This document shows positions 47,952-61,113 of a stretch of 64,000 bases of DNA, in pieces. The notes beneath the pieces were generated by a model. That model saw only the letters and a list, made by a program, of their open reading frames with translations. It made no database searches and was not told the origin of the DNA. The DNA comes from Globodera rostochiensis (Eukaryota > Nematoda > Chromadorea > Rhabditida > Heteroderidae). Position 1 is the first letter of the stretch, and every line of letters begins with the position of its first letter. The translations under genes were made by a program, and so were the position numbers. The stretch lies in contig JAEVLN010000009.1 of the NCBI GenBank assembly GCA_018350325.1, positions 80,072-144,071 of the forward strand, given 5' to 3'.

Positions 47952-50900
47952 ATGGACAAGGCATTGAAAAATCTGCTTGTGCTGCTGCCTGAACATGCTG
48001 AAGTTCACAACAAATGTTTAAACATTTTCAAGAAAGAGGTTAAGGTATGTTGTTGCTTGTACTCTCAGCTTCCTAATTCTAACAACAAAAATTTGCAAAG
48101 AATGTGACTGCCAACATTGTGTTCGACATGATTAACAGCACCGATGCAAATGAGCGAAAAGCGGGGATTTTTTTGATGAGTAAGTTAAAAATTTAATGAA
48201 ATTTAAATTTAAAAACAAATAATTTTAGTTTGTTTCCTCCCTGACCTCAATTTTGATGAAGGCACTTCGGGAGTGACGCATTTTGCGCGGAATTTGCTGA
48301 ATATTTTGAAAACAAGTTTGGATGATTTCGCCAGACTGGCGTCAAAATCGATTCTTTACTTGATCCTTGTTAGTTGGTGTCATTTTTATGAAAGTAAGAT
48401 GGTGAATGGTTATTCTTTTGGTGGGTATTGCTAATAAAAATATGGAATAAATGCTTTTGGTTAAGAATATTTACTCCGAATTAGGAATATGCCCGGGCCT
48501 GGCCTCTTTTGACGAATTCTTTTTCTGCCTGTTCATTCCATGTTTCAGACTTCCAAATCGCATGCCGTTGAATTGGTGGAGCTTGCGTTCAATCACTGCT
48601 TCGAGTGGCTGGAGGAGGAGCAGGGCAGTGACCAGCAACGGCGATTGGCTTCCGTTGTTTTGGCCAAGGATTTGGCACTGTTCACTCCCTCCCATTTTTT
48701 CCAACGGGCCACCGCCTTTTTCAACAACATTTTCAAAGTGTTGCGCGACCCGCGACTGAACGTTCGGCTCGCGGCGGCCGAAGCTTTTCAGGCAGCGTTG
48801 GCCGTCACCTCTCAGCGCGAGACCAAACACAAAAAAGAATGGTCGGTGCTTCTACGCTTATAATTAGGTAGTCTGAGGCGTTTTGTTAGGCAAATGAATA
48901 ATACATTTTTCACTAATTATTTTGGTGTTTTTTAATTAAATTATAAATGAGGTAAAAATATAATTTTATGACTCGTTATTATAGATTCTCACATCACAAG
49001 CTCTTTTTACAGAAACATTACATTTGTTATTTTTTCCCAATTTGTTTTTTTTGATCTACAGTCTAACCTTGAAAACTAAACCCTGTAAAATTGCAGGTAC
49101 AAAAGATCCTTCCACGAGGCTTGTCGGACGGACTTCGTTTCGTTTGGCCTCCCAACGGACGATTGTTTGCATAGTTCGCTGTTGATTTTCAACGAACTGC
49201 TTCGCATTGCCGACTACGAATATGAGCAAATTCGCATCCAACACTCTCCGGACGGGCCAATTGTGCAGTTGGGTAGTCGCGCGGGCTCCGTCATTGGCCA
49301 AAATCCGATAGGATGGCTTATCGAGAAAATTCACCCGCCCACCGTGGAGTCGAGCACTTCGCGGACTCTGATCACCGACTGCTTCTTCGCTGAGGCAAAT
49401 GTTTAGCAATCTTTGGGGTCCAAAATCGACCGTTGGTGAGCCGTACCTAGCTTTGGATTTCGGAGAAGGCGAGGTGCCAATTCAAAAAAGTTTACTTTTT
49501 TTGAGTTTGGGGGGCATGGTTGCTCTCTGATACAGTTTTGGTTGGGACCTGGAATAAAAAGTTTATTTATTTCTTTTAGGTCGTCAAACGCTGCATGGAT
49601 GCGATGCCCAGTAAATCCGTCCATTGTCAAATCATTCTGCTGGAGATTCTGCCCCGCTTGGCAAATTTTGTGGACTCATCGCATGGCCACCAATTCCAAA
49701 ATGTTCAAGAATCGGCTGATCATTTGATCGCTATCAATGTCAAATTCCCGCAAGCACTGCTGACGCTTGGCCTTTTGTCGTTGAACCGGCCGATTGAGAT
49801 GCGCAATCGAGTGCAACGGATCTTTCAAATTCTCGTTCAGCACATGCAAACAGCAGTCAACAAGTGAGTGGTCTTAGCCGGGACTAATTTCTGACATTGC
49901 TGGGTACGTCCCTGTCTTTGAACATGGTTACGTTGTTGGTTTGTTCCTGCTACCTTTTGATAAACAAACAGCAACTTTTTTGGGGATACAATCGTTCAGA
50001 AGGATATGGAATTTGATTAAAAAAATCTCTTGGTATCATCTGAATTTTGTTGAATTTTTCAGGAAGAAACAAGTGTCAATGCTCGACTTTCAATGTCTGT
50101 CGCTGCTTATTCAGTCCCAAAAAAGTCATTTATGCGAGCGGGTTCGAGAGTCGTTGTCCTTAATGTTTTCCACTGGAATTTCTGAGGGTCTTATTCATGT
50201 AAAAATAAACAAAATAATAATGAAAAATTCTTCCGAATATTTGTTAAGGCTCTTCACGTTACAATTGAACACATTCCAGAGCTCAAAGCCGACGTTTTTG
50301 ACGGGTTAATGGATCACTTGTACCAATTGCTTATGGTGTGTTTTCAGTACTTAATTGGGAAAACGAAAATTACTTTTGTATATTTTTTATATTTTAATAT
50401 TTATGGTCAAAAAGTCAGAAAAATAATTGTGCCGGTTAATTGAGGTGATCGATTGTATACAGTAAGATTCAGACTTCCTATAAATTTGATCAGGATCGGC
50501 CTCGACCCAGCAAATTGGCCCCTCCGATGCCGCCGCCGATTCCAAGCGGGCCCATTCAGCCGAAAAACATTCCACAGACTCAATTGGCACTTAAAGCACT
50601 CGGCGAATTCAACTTTTCCCGGCACTCTCTGCAAATGTTCTTGCGCTATGTCGCTCTTGTAAGTTTTTTTAGAAGAGAAACATTTTTTTTAAACACCAAA
50701 AGTTTTAGGGCTATCTGACAAGCGATCCAATGAAAATTCGCCTTACCTCAGTGTACAGCTGTAGCGAGATGTTGAAGCCGTTTGTGGACATTTATGAACA
50801 TGTGCAGAATGAACAGAAAGCCGAGCTGTACTCGTTGATTCGAAATGTTTTGGAATGTCTTGTGAAGACGGCCATAGTCGATCCAGGTTATTAAACATTC

Positions 50901-53900
50901 AGACACTTGATTTGCACAACTTTCTGAACTTGACTGTTTAGAACCCGATGTTCGCATGTTTGTCTTAAAGTCTTTTTGTGGAATGGTTTGTTGTTTTTTG
51001 TTTTTCTATATTTAAAGTTTGCCAAATTTTCTTTTGGCAGAACCGCGACTTTTTGTTCCATTTGGCCCAGCAAGAGATTCTGGAGACGTTGTTTCTGACC
51101 ATGCAAGACGAAAACCATCAAGTACAGGAGCAAGCGACTGAACTGCTCGGCATGTTGTCCGAGTTGAACCCGGCCTTCGTGTTCCTCAGGTTTCGCCGTG
51201 TTGTCCTGGAAAGCGTGTCGCAGTTGGTCAACTCACATCGGAGCAGCGTGGAGGAGCACAGCGCTCGGATGATTGCTCGGCTTGCCAAACAGGTGAACGG
51301 AAATTATTAAACTTTTTTTTTAGTTTTATATTTCAGTCGCCAAAATTCATGGCGCCCTACATGAACTCGACGTACGCATTGCTTTTTCTGATTTCTTTAA
51401 ATATAACGAATTTTTAAGCCTTTTGGCCCTTATCTCACATCTGAAAACCGATCGGAGCAATGTCGAGGTCACTGTGGACGTTCTGAACGCTCTCAGCGAA
51501 TTGTCTCTAATTGGCGGTCAAGAAATTGTGCGAAATGTTGGCAAATTGTTTCCGCCATTGATCGCATACATCCAGGACACGACCAGCCTGAACAGACGAG
51601 AGGTGGCCTTTTTCGGATTGTCTCGAACCCACAGAAACTGACAACGAAAGAAACTTTGAAAAGATTCTACAATTAAATATTCATAAATTTTCAGGCCGCC
51701 CTTCGCGCAATGGCCGGTGTCTGTCAGAGTGCCGGTTATGTGGTCGAACCGTACAAAGATTACCCCGAACTGTTGGACGCGCTGTTGAAGTTGTTGAAGA
51801 CTGAGTTGTCCAGTTCAATGCGTCGTCTTACCATGAAAGTGCTCGGCGTTATTGGGTTTTTCTCTCCTTTTTTTTTGTGCCAAAAGAATTGTAAAAAATC
51901 GTTTAACTCAGTGCTTTTGACCCATACACACACAAAGTGTACCTTGGCAAGGTCCATTCGCACAGCAAGTCACGATCGTTGGCATTGACGTTGCCAAATT
52001 CGGGAGAGTCCGCGGAACACTGTAAAGGCTTTTCAAACATTTGTAATTTATCGAGTCAGTTTTTCGGGGTTTTCTTTTTTGAAGATGGCACCGACATTAT
52101 CCAATGGATCAATTACGAACGATGCACACTGGCGGAGTATTACCCGGCACTGGCCATCTCCAACTTGACTCAAATGATGCGCGAGCCTCAACTAACGTCT
52201 TTGCATAAGGAAATTGTAAATGCGCTGCTTCAAATTTTTTCAAATCTTGGCCCGAAAACTGTCCAATACGTCCACCAGGTAAACATTTAAATAAGCTTTA
52301 AAACAAATTGATCGCGTACTTCAGCTTCTGCCCACTCTGATCGGGACGATGGAAAATTGCAGGCCGGAATTGCGCGGCTTTTTTCTTCGTCAATTTTCCA
52401 AATTTGTTTCCATTGCCCGTCTTCAACTTCAGCCTTACATGAAACAAATCTTTGGACTGATTGCGGTATTTATTCCCTCATTATATTTTAATAGATCTAA
52501 CAATGATTCTCTTAAGAAAGCATGGAAATGGAGTGACGATTCGAATTTGAGAGGTTAACTTTGTTTACTTTTCTGGTTGAGGTGGCAGGCGCCATATATT
52601 AAAATATCATTGAAAATGATAGGTCCATTATGAGCAGTTTTTTGTTTATTAACAATTTTTGCGATTTCGATATGCTTTTAAAATATTCTAATTGTTCCCA
52701 GGTTCTGTGATTACTATAATTGAGGAATTTGGCAATGCTTTCGGTGACAAATTTTCTCCATATATCACCGATTTGTGCCCATATTTGATTAATGTTGTGC
52801 AAAATGACACGAAGGAGCGAAAATTGACGGCTCAGGTGAAGACTAAAATTAAATTATGGCACTTTTGGAATTATCGGTAAAAAAAGTTGCGCAACTTTTT
52901 GTTTTGTGAAAGTTTTAGGCTCTTTCTTGCACTCGCACCATTTCCGCTTGTCTCGGCTCCCACCTTCATTTAATTCTGCCGCCGATTCTTTCCGTTTTGG
53001 ATGATCGGAAAACTGACGAGAAAACTCGAACATCGGCACTTGACACTGTGCTGGAGTTGGCCCGTCGGCATCCCATCGAGGACTACGCCCCGCCCATCAT
53101 GCAGACATGGCTTCGTTGCATTGGTGTCAAGGCACAACAGCCCAGACTGGTGGAGTTGCTCTGCATCATTGTCAGGGTACGTACCTAATGAACGCGAGTT
53201 TATTCAACAGTTTGGGGTTTTCTTTTGGTCCGTTTCAGAAATGGAAACAGTTTTCGGTGTACAAGGAAAATGTGAATGCGGCGCTGGTACGCTGCCGCAT
53301 CGATCCGGGGCTGTACAACGAGTACCAGGAACAATTGACACTGCTCCAAACGCCGTCATACAGTCGTCAACAGCAAAATGTCACCGGAGGAGTGGTTCAA
53401 CACCAGCCGGCGGTCAGCAGTTCATCGCCACTGTTCGCTCGCCAAGTGTCCTTTCTGCCGCCACCACCACCGACTCAACAGAACGGCGAAACGCACATAG
53501 CACTTTTGCCGGATGCATACAACAACATTGGCATTGGTCTGCCCGGACCCGGAAGCAGTACCGACATGTCCCGAGCGCATCGAATGTCCTCGGGTAAGCC
53601 GAAGAAAAGGGGGGGGGGTAGCGATTCCATAATTTTTGGGTTGAGGAGTGTATTCTTTTATAATTAGACAATTTCAAGGCCGCGATCTTTCCCGTCTGGC
53701 CATCAATTTGGACCAATTACGTCGCTTCTGGACGGTTCAACCGCTGCTCTCGCGTGAAGATTGGCTCCAATGGTTGGGCACTTTGCGCAATCAGTTCGTC
53801 CGTCAAAGTCCGTCGCCTGCACTTCGTGCCTGTGCCTTGTTGGCTGAAGTTTGCGAGCCGCTTTCGAAGTCGCTTTTAAATTTGTTTTGCTTTTGTATTT

Positions 53901-56900
53901 CTAAAGTTATTCTTACAGAGAATTGTTCAACGCCGCTTTTATGTCAGTTTGGACTGAACTTCCTGAACGTGAGCAGAACGAACTGACCAGTCAGCTGATT
54001 GATGTGCTGCAACACTGTCCCCATTCCGAACCCGCTCAGGCTATTCTGAATTTGGCCGAATTTATGGATCATTCCGAGAAAGTGAATTAAAAAAAATTCC
54101 AAATGATTTTCATTTTCCCTAAGGGCCCTTTGCCTATCAAATACCGAATGCTTAGCGAATCGGCGGAGAAGACGCGCGCATATGCAAAAGCATTGCGCTA
54201 CAAGGAAATGGAAATTTTAAGCGTTCGCGGTAACGGCGAGCCAAACGCCGACGACTGTCAAACGATGATAATGCTTTTCAACAAATTAAACCTCGAAGAA
54301 GGCGCCGCGGGCATTGTTCAGTACGCAAAACGGCATAACATGGAAATTTCGGTTCGGTTGAGATACTTTAGGAATTTTTGATTACAAATATTTAATGATT
54401 AACCAATTTCTTATACGCTCATTTTAGGGCCGTTGGTATGAAAAATTGGGAGAATGGGAGAAGGCTTTGGAGATGTATCGCCAGGAAATACTCGCCTTGC
54501 CCGATGAACAGTTCTCATGGAAGTCGTTTTCGTCGCTTAGCGAGCCGCAGTTGGTCCCGGGCAACAGAGGGGGGATGGACCAGTCCCGTCAATCGTCTGC
54601 TGGGCAACTTGTTGACGAAGTTATCCCGGCCAGCGCATCAGCAAATCGAATCGCAACGCATCAGCCGAACGGGGCGCATGTAAATTTGACAGATTAATCC
54701 TCCAATTTTTTGTCAATGAATGAAAATTTTAGTCTTCGAGGTCTGACTTGCTGCTGCATCAAATACGCTGTTTGGAGGCGCTCGGACAATGGAGTCAGTT
54801 GGACCGCGTTTGTGAGACGGCACTTATTGAGGAGGAAAACACCATTCATCACCAGCAGCACAACAACAACAGCAATAACAGTGAGAAACAGAAGCAACTG
54901 CAACAACAGTCGAGCAGAAGCGGAGCACGTCTTCCCCAACTTCAGCATCACCGACAACAACAGCAGCAACTGTTGACGGACACTACCGCCGAATATCTGC
55001 TCGCGACACTGAGTGAAGTGGCGAAACGGCAAAAAGTTGCGACAATGGGCGCCAGGGGCTGTTGGGCAGTCGGTGGGCATTTGGAAAAGCTGGCGATTGT
55101 TTTACATGCCAAATTTTGTGTAGGTAATTTCAAAAAGATGGAGGAGTACGTCGAAAAAATCAACGAGAACAATCAGGAGGGTGCTTTCTTGCGTGCTGTT
55201 CTTGCAGTGCACAACAACGACTTCGAGAAGGCTTATTCTTGTATCAATAAGGTTTTTCGGCATTTCCCTTTTTGACCATTCTTTTACATGACTTTCATCT
55301 ACGAAGGTCAGGGACATGTTCGACTCTGAATTGACTGCAATGGCGGCCGAGAGTTACGAGCGCGCCTACGGGGCGATGGTTTTGCTGCAGGAACTGACCG
55401 AACTCGAGGAGGCCATTGAGTACAAGATGATCCCTGAACGTGAAATGCGCATTGCGTTGTTATGGAGCCGACGTCTGCAAGGATGCCGAAGGAACATTGA
55501 GCATTGGCGACGCATTCTGATGGTCAGGTTGGTGAAGGAGGATTCAGATATGGCGTCAATGGCGTGAACATTTCCATTTGAGGTCCATCGTATTTTCGCA
55601 AACCGAATTACGCCCTCTTTGGATCAAATTTGCGGCACTTTGTCGTCATGAAGGGAATCAGGTGACCGTTGCGCGCAATGTTGTCCGTTCGTTATTGGAA
55701 GTGCCGTCGGATGTGCCGTTGGAAAAGGTGCCCATCCCTCTGGATAAGACACAGTTGGCGTTGGCACTTTGCAAACAGCTTTGGAGTGATGGTCATCGTC
55801 GTACCGCTTTCACCCAGTTGGAGCAGCTCACACAGGCAACAAACAAACGCTGAGATTCTGAAGAATTTCCTTCAATTTGCCCTTGTTTTGCAGAACATGC
55901 GTCGCTGTATTGAATGCAGTCGCACGCTCACCCGTGATCAGCTCGAGCCGCACTTACGGTTGACCGCAAAATGCTACTTGAAGTTGGGTGAATGGCACGA
56001 CTCCATCACGTCCGTCCAGACTCCGCTGGGTCTGTCTTCTCATTTTAAAAAAATGACCAATTCTCTCTAACTCTATCTTCCTTACTTTTAAAAACGATAA
56101 CGCAATTCGTTCCAGTCCCTACCGCCACTCCGCCACTCACGGGTCGTCATGGCAGTGTCAGCTTCCACTCGGGCGCATCAACTGCAGCACTTTCTGCTGG
56201 CATAATTGAACACAAGCAAGTATAGCATTTATCGCACAATTTTTTGTAAATTCTTTTTAACATTTTTTCAAGCCGTTTACATGGGCTACCACAGCCCATC
56301 AACAAACACAGCAACCGATGGCGCTTATGCCGTCTCCGACGGGAACATATTTTGCGGGTATGGACCAATCGTGTGCAAAGAAGTCGATTCTGCAATATTA
56401 CATTAACGCGACGAACTACGACCCGAATTGGTACAAGGTAAGAAAATCACATAATTTTATGATTTTTATTTTAAAATTTATAGGCTTGGCATCGATTGGC
56501 CACCACATATTACAACATGGTGATGGCTGATCGTCAACAGCGATCAGCAACGATTTCGCCAACCACCGTTTTGACCGCAATGCCCGCTCAACAGACAACG
56601 AATGCCGAGCTGTTCACTTCAACAGCTGTTCCATACCCTCCACAAGTCAACAATATTAAGCTTAAATTTAATCGTTTTCAAAGAAATGTTTATTTTAAGG
56701 GAATTCCTCCTGCAACATTGCCACCGCAACAAATCAGCCCGGTTCAATCGCCTCTCAAAAACCACCAATTGATCACTATTTATGCATTAAATGCTGTTCG
56801 TTGCTTCTTCAAAACAATTCAACTTGCCGAAGGTTTTATAGTCAAAGTTTAGTTTCATTGTCTAAACCGATTCAATTTGGCTAAGGCTCGCGCTTGGACG

Positions 56901-59900
56901 ACACGCTTCGACTTTTGATGCTTTGGTTTGACTATGGCGACCGTCCGGAAGTATTTGGTGAGTCTCGACTCATTCCATTTCCATTTAAAAATTGAAATAT
57001 AAAAGTTCAAAAATCCATTTTTAAGAACAGCTTCGTGACTCGGTCAAACTAATTCCTCGGGAAGTCTGGTTGGAGGTGGTTCCTCAACTGATTGGTCGTC
57101 TGGACTCTCAGCAAAACATCGGGTTGCTTGTCAAACAGTTGGTCATTGACGTGGCCAAAGAATATCCACAGGTTTGTGCATGTCGCTGTCTCTATAATTT
57201 TTTTCCTTTGAAAATGTATCTAATCGATTTGCCATTTCCACTTAAAGCATTCAGATTGCTTTACTCCCTCCGTTTAGGCGTGGGTGTGTGCTTTGACGGC
57301 TGCCACCAAATCGCGCAACTCGCAGCGTTCTCAAGTGGCCAAGGAGGTTTTGGACATTGTGGCGGAGAGTCGGCCAGTGTTGGTCGAACAGGCAATGTTG
57401 GTCAACGACGAGCTGATCCGCTGTGCGATTCTTTGGCACGAATTGTGGCACGAGTCGTTAGAGAATGCGTCTCGCTTCTATTTCGAGGACAAAAATGTTG
57501 AGGAAATGATGAACGTGCTGAGACCGCTGCATCAAAAAATTGAACAAGGCCACACAACGCTGAAGGAGCAGTCGTTCAACCAGGTCACTCCCAGTGCCAT
57601 TAAGTTAATTTCACACCGGTTAAGTCTAAAAGGGCACTTTCAGGCTTATTACAAAGATCTCAAAGACGCACTCGAACATTGTGAGGCATTTCGGCGAACT
57701 CGAAATCTGAAAGAGATGGTAAGTGAGGACTTTTTGTGTATTCCATCTGGAATTCACATCGAACTTTCTCAAGCTGGTAACTTTAACTTTTTTATTCAGA
57801 CAATTGCCTGGGAGTTGTACTACAACGTGTTCAAGCGGATCATCAGCCAATTGCGCCAAATGAGCACTTTGGATCTGAATTACATTGCGCCCCGACTCTG
57901 CACAGTCAAGAATTTGGAGCTGTCCGTGCCGGGCACCTACGACCCCGCCACTCCGCTCGTCACCATCGCCGCCTTCCATCCGCATCTGCAAGTGATCATG
58001 AGCAAACAGCGGCCGCGCAAAATTTACATACGAGGAAACGACGGCAAGGAGTACGCTTTTTTGCTGAAAGGCCATGAAGATCCACGGCAAGACGGTAGAC
58101 ATTTTTTTTGGCACGCATTTGGACTGGTAGTAGGGAGTCGGAAATAACAAAAAATAGTTAACGGCATTAAATTTGTTCGTTTTCTTTGGGTTCACGGTTC
58201 CCTACAAATGCCAAATTTCATTTGTTCAGAACGTGTAATGCAATTGTTCGGATTGGTAAACTCGCTGATTTTGCGTGAAGCGGAAACGTCACGTCGAAAT
58301 TTGACTATCCAACGCTATTCGATCACGACACTAAGTCAGAGCAGCGGACTGATTGGATGGGTGCCGAACTGTGACACTTTACACGCATTGATACGGTATT
58401 TTATTTTAATAATTCGAAATTTCAATTTTTCAAATTTGTCCAGGGATTACCGTGAAAAACGCAAAATCCCAATTTCGGAGGAGCACAACAAAATGCAAAA
58501 ATTGTGCGTCGACATCGAAAAGTGCACTTTGCTGCAAAAGGTCGAAGCGTTTGAAGAGGCGTTGCGCACGACTTCGGGCGACGATTTGCGCCGGACGCTT
58601 TGGATGAAATCGCCGAAGTGAGTTGAGGAGACAAACAGCCAGATGGCCAGACAGACACATTATTGACCTTGTTGAACAAGAGGAAAGGCAAAAAAGACAA
58701 AATTGGTCAAATTTGAACCATTTATTGTTGCGAATACATTTTGGGCGAAATTTGTTATATTAGAATATTTCCATCTTTATTAAATGGGAAATAAAATTCA
58801 GCTCAGAGATTTGGTTCGATCGGCGTACCAACTACACCCGTTCCATGGCCTGCATGTCCATGGTCGGCTACATTCTCGGGCTTGGTGACAGGTTAAATCT
58901 TTTGTATGGCATTTTTTTATTTGTTTTGTCCCCCGTCCTCCAGACATCCGTCAAATTTAATGCTGGACAGACTCAGCGGCAAAATTGTGCACATCGACTT
59001 CGGTGACTGTTTTGAGGTGGCGATGAAACGGGAAAAATATCCGGAGAAGATTCCGTTCCGTCTCACTCGAATGCTCGTTCAGGTGGGAATGGACGCGCGG
59101 AAGGCCGGTCAGAGAGGGAAAACCCCGGGAAACTTTCGGATTTTTCTAATATTTTATCTTGCGGGACGGGGGGAGGGGAGGGAATTCCCAACCACTCACG
59201 CAGCACGCCTCTGCCTCAACGATTTTTTTAAATTTTCAATAAACGCTTTTCCAGGCAATGGAAGTGACCGGAATTGACGGCAACTACCGTGTGACCTGTG
59301 AGCGTGTTCTTCGCCTTCTTCGTAACCATAACGACAGTGTGTTGGCCGTTTTGGAGGCGTTTGTTTATGATCCGGTGTTGAACTGGCGCCTCACGCAGGA
59401 GGGCGGGGCGGCGAGGCGTGCGGCAGGCGGAGCACATCACATGCCGCCTGGCACAATCGGTGAGCCGGGGCAATGGCGTTTTTTGGGGGGGGGGGGGAGG
59501 GATTCTGGTCTTTGTTATGCCAACAGATCGGTCGGGTGATCGACTAAAATTTTGATTTCTTTTAAGGACCACACACAACGGCACCCGTTGAAGAGAGCTC
59601 CGACACGGCACAGCTGCATCAACATGACAGGTCCGATTTTTAATTGTAAAATAATTTTTACTACAAATGATTTCAGACATCCTTTCCAACCACCACCCAG
59701 GGGGTTGGGCACCAGTCGAGGGGACAGCGAGGCAATCAGCCGAGTCCGCGCAAAGTTGTGCGGGCGGGACTTCAACCCGTGCGTGGAGATTTCGGTACAG
59801 GAACAGGTAAAGTTTGGGCCCAGCGCAAAACCCCTGGAATTCCAACTTTAATTGCAGACCGATCGACTCATTGAACAAGCCACGCTAAATGACAATTTGT

Positions 59901-59935
59901 GCCAATGCTATGTCGGATGGTGCCCATTTTGGTGA
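47952..59935 (+). CDS. let-363: TOR serine/threonine kinase (mTOR homologue)
   Basis: Role (family knowledge): catalytic core of TORC1/TORC2, controlling growth, translation and autophagy. Start MDKALKNLL leads to [18 protein letters not shown], equivalent to the first HEAT repeat of mTOR. HEAT repeats continue to about 53 kb (e.g. [37 protein letters not shown]). The FAT domain follows ([41 protein letters not shown]). [22 protein letters not shown] ... [13 protein letters not shown] at about 57.43-57.84 kb. The kinase has [51 protein letters not shown] and [16 protein letters not shown] ends [11 protein letters not shown] at 59935. All catalytic motifs are present. Many short introns split the gene; internal exon ends were not all fixed. 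An AATAAA lies near 60013. Confidence 0.96.
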
Positions 59936-61113
59936 CAGAGAAATGTACCCGGTTCACAATCCTCCCAATCCCCCTGTTACATATTTACTTTCAATTACAA
60001 ATTGTATACAATAATAAATTATATATTTTGTATGGTTTAAAATAAACAAAAAAACATGCCGACATTTTCCCTTTTATGCTCTCAACCAGCGACCCTCGGG
60101 GGGTGGTCTGCCAGCGGAAAAAGTACGCTGTTCCACAAAAATCAAAAAAATCATTTCTGACCTAACCCTAATTCCGTCTTCGATGACTTCTCGTAATCAC
60201 CATCACCTTATTTTGATCAGCAGCCACGAACACGAGTTCGCCGTTCTGTCAGATGATTTTGGCATTATATTGTCAAGGGATTTTGTGGCATTTTTATTTG
60301 CTTATTTGTAGCGTTTAGCGGGGACCTTTCAGGTAATTTTAGAAAATTCCCGAAATTAAGAAACATTCTTGCGGTGTTCTTCCATCTTATAATTATTTTT
60401 TCCGCATTTTCCATTTTTGTTAATTTCGCTTGACAATTTCTGCGGACCTTTCGTCGTTTTGTCCGCCTTTTATAATGAAAATATTGGACGATTCCTCACT
60501 CACTGATTACTTTGGATGGATGGACATACAAATGAATAAATGAACGAATGTTTGTTTGGTTTATTTGATTGGCGAATGTTTCCCCTCTCCCCTGGAGGCA
60601 ATTAATTTGACGAAACTTTTTGTCAAAGTGTCTGTCGCTTTCTTGACGCGATTTGTTCCGTCTCGGGTCCGTCCGTCCGTCCGCCGGTTTTCCAACAAAT
60701 TCTTTTCGTTTAGCGTTAATTGGAGAAAAACCGCCAAAATTTCCTAATTTAAAAAAACAATCTTTGATCAACTAAGTGTTCAGCCCGTCCATTTTATTTC
60801 TGATCAGTTATTTTTTCTTCCTTCTGATCGGAAAGCGCAACACTTTTCGCCTTCCTCTTCCGGCCCCCCCCCAAACTGGTGATGAACCCGTCGACACCAA
60901 AAGTGACTGATGAGCGCCCAAAACGGGAGGGAGTCCAATGCCACGAGCCTTCGCTCCCATCAATTAGTCAGTCAGCCGTCTTTCAGTCTTGTCTGCCGAT
61001 GATGTGCATTCTTTGCCGCTTTTTCAATGTTTTTTTAACGCGTCGACTATTTTCAAAGGGACCGATCCGCCAGTTGCAACCCGTCCGCGCCGACGCCGCC
61101 AACACCGCCGACG
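59936..61113. other. Intergenic, probable upstream region of the PAX-like gene
   Basis: No coding exon seen. The TOR 3' UTR occupies the first about 100 bp. Sequence becomes GC-richer from about 60800 (poly-C near 60866, CGG/GCC-rich at 61080-61160). Confidence 0.5.

Noticed and set aside
47952..59935. TRRAP/Tra1 as identity of the large PIKK gene
   Set aside because: The product has intact kinase motifs (GDRHPSNLM, HIDFGD), an FRB domain and the C-terminus [16 protein letters not shown] lacks catalytic motifs and an FRB, and the order matches TOR throughout.
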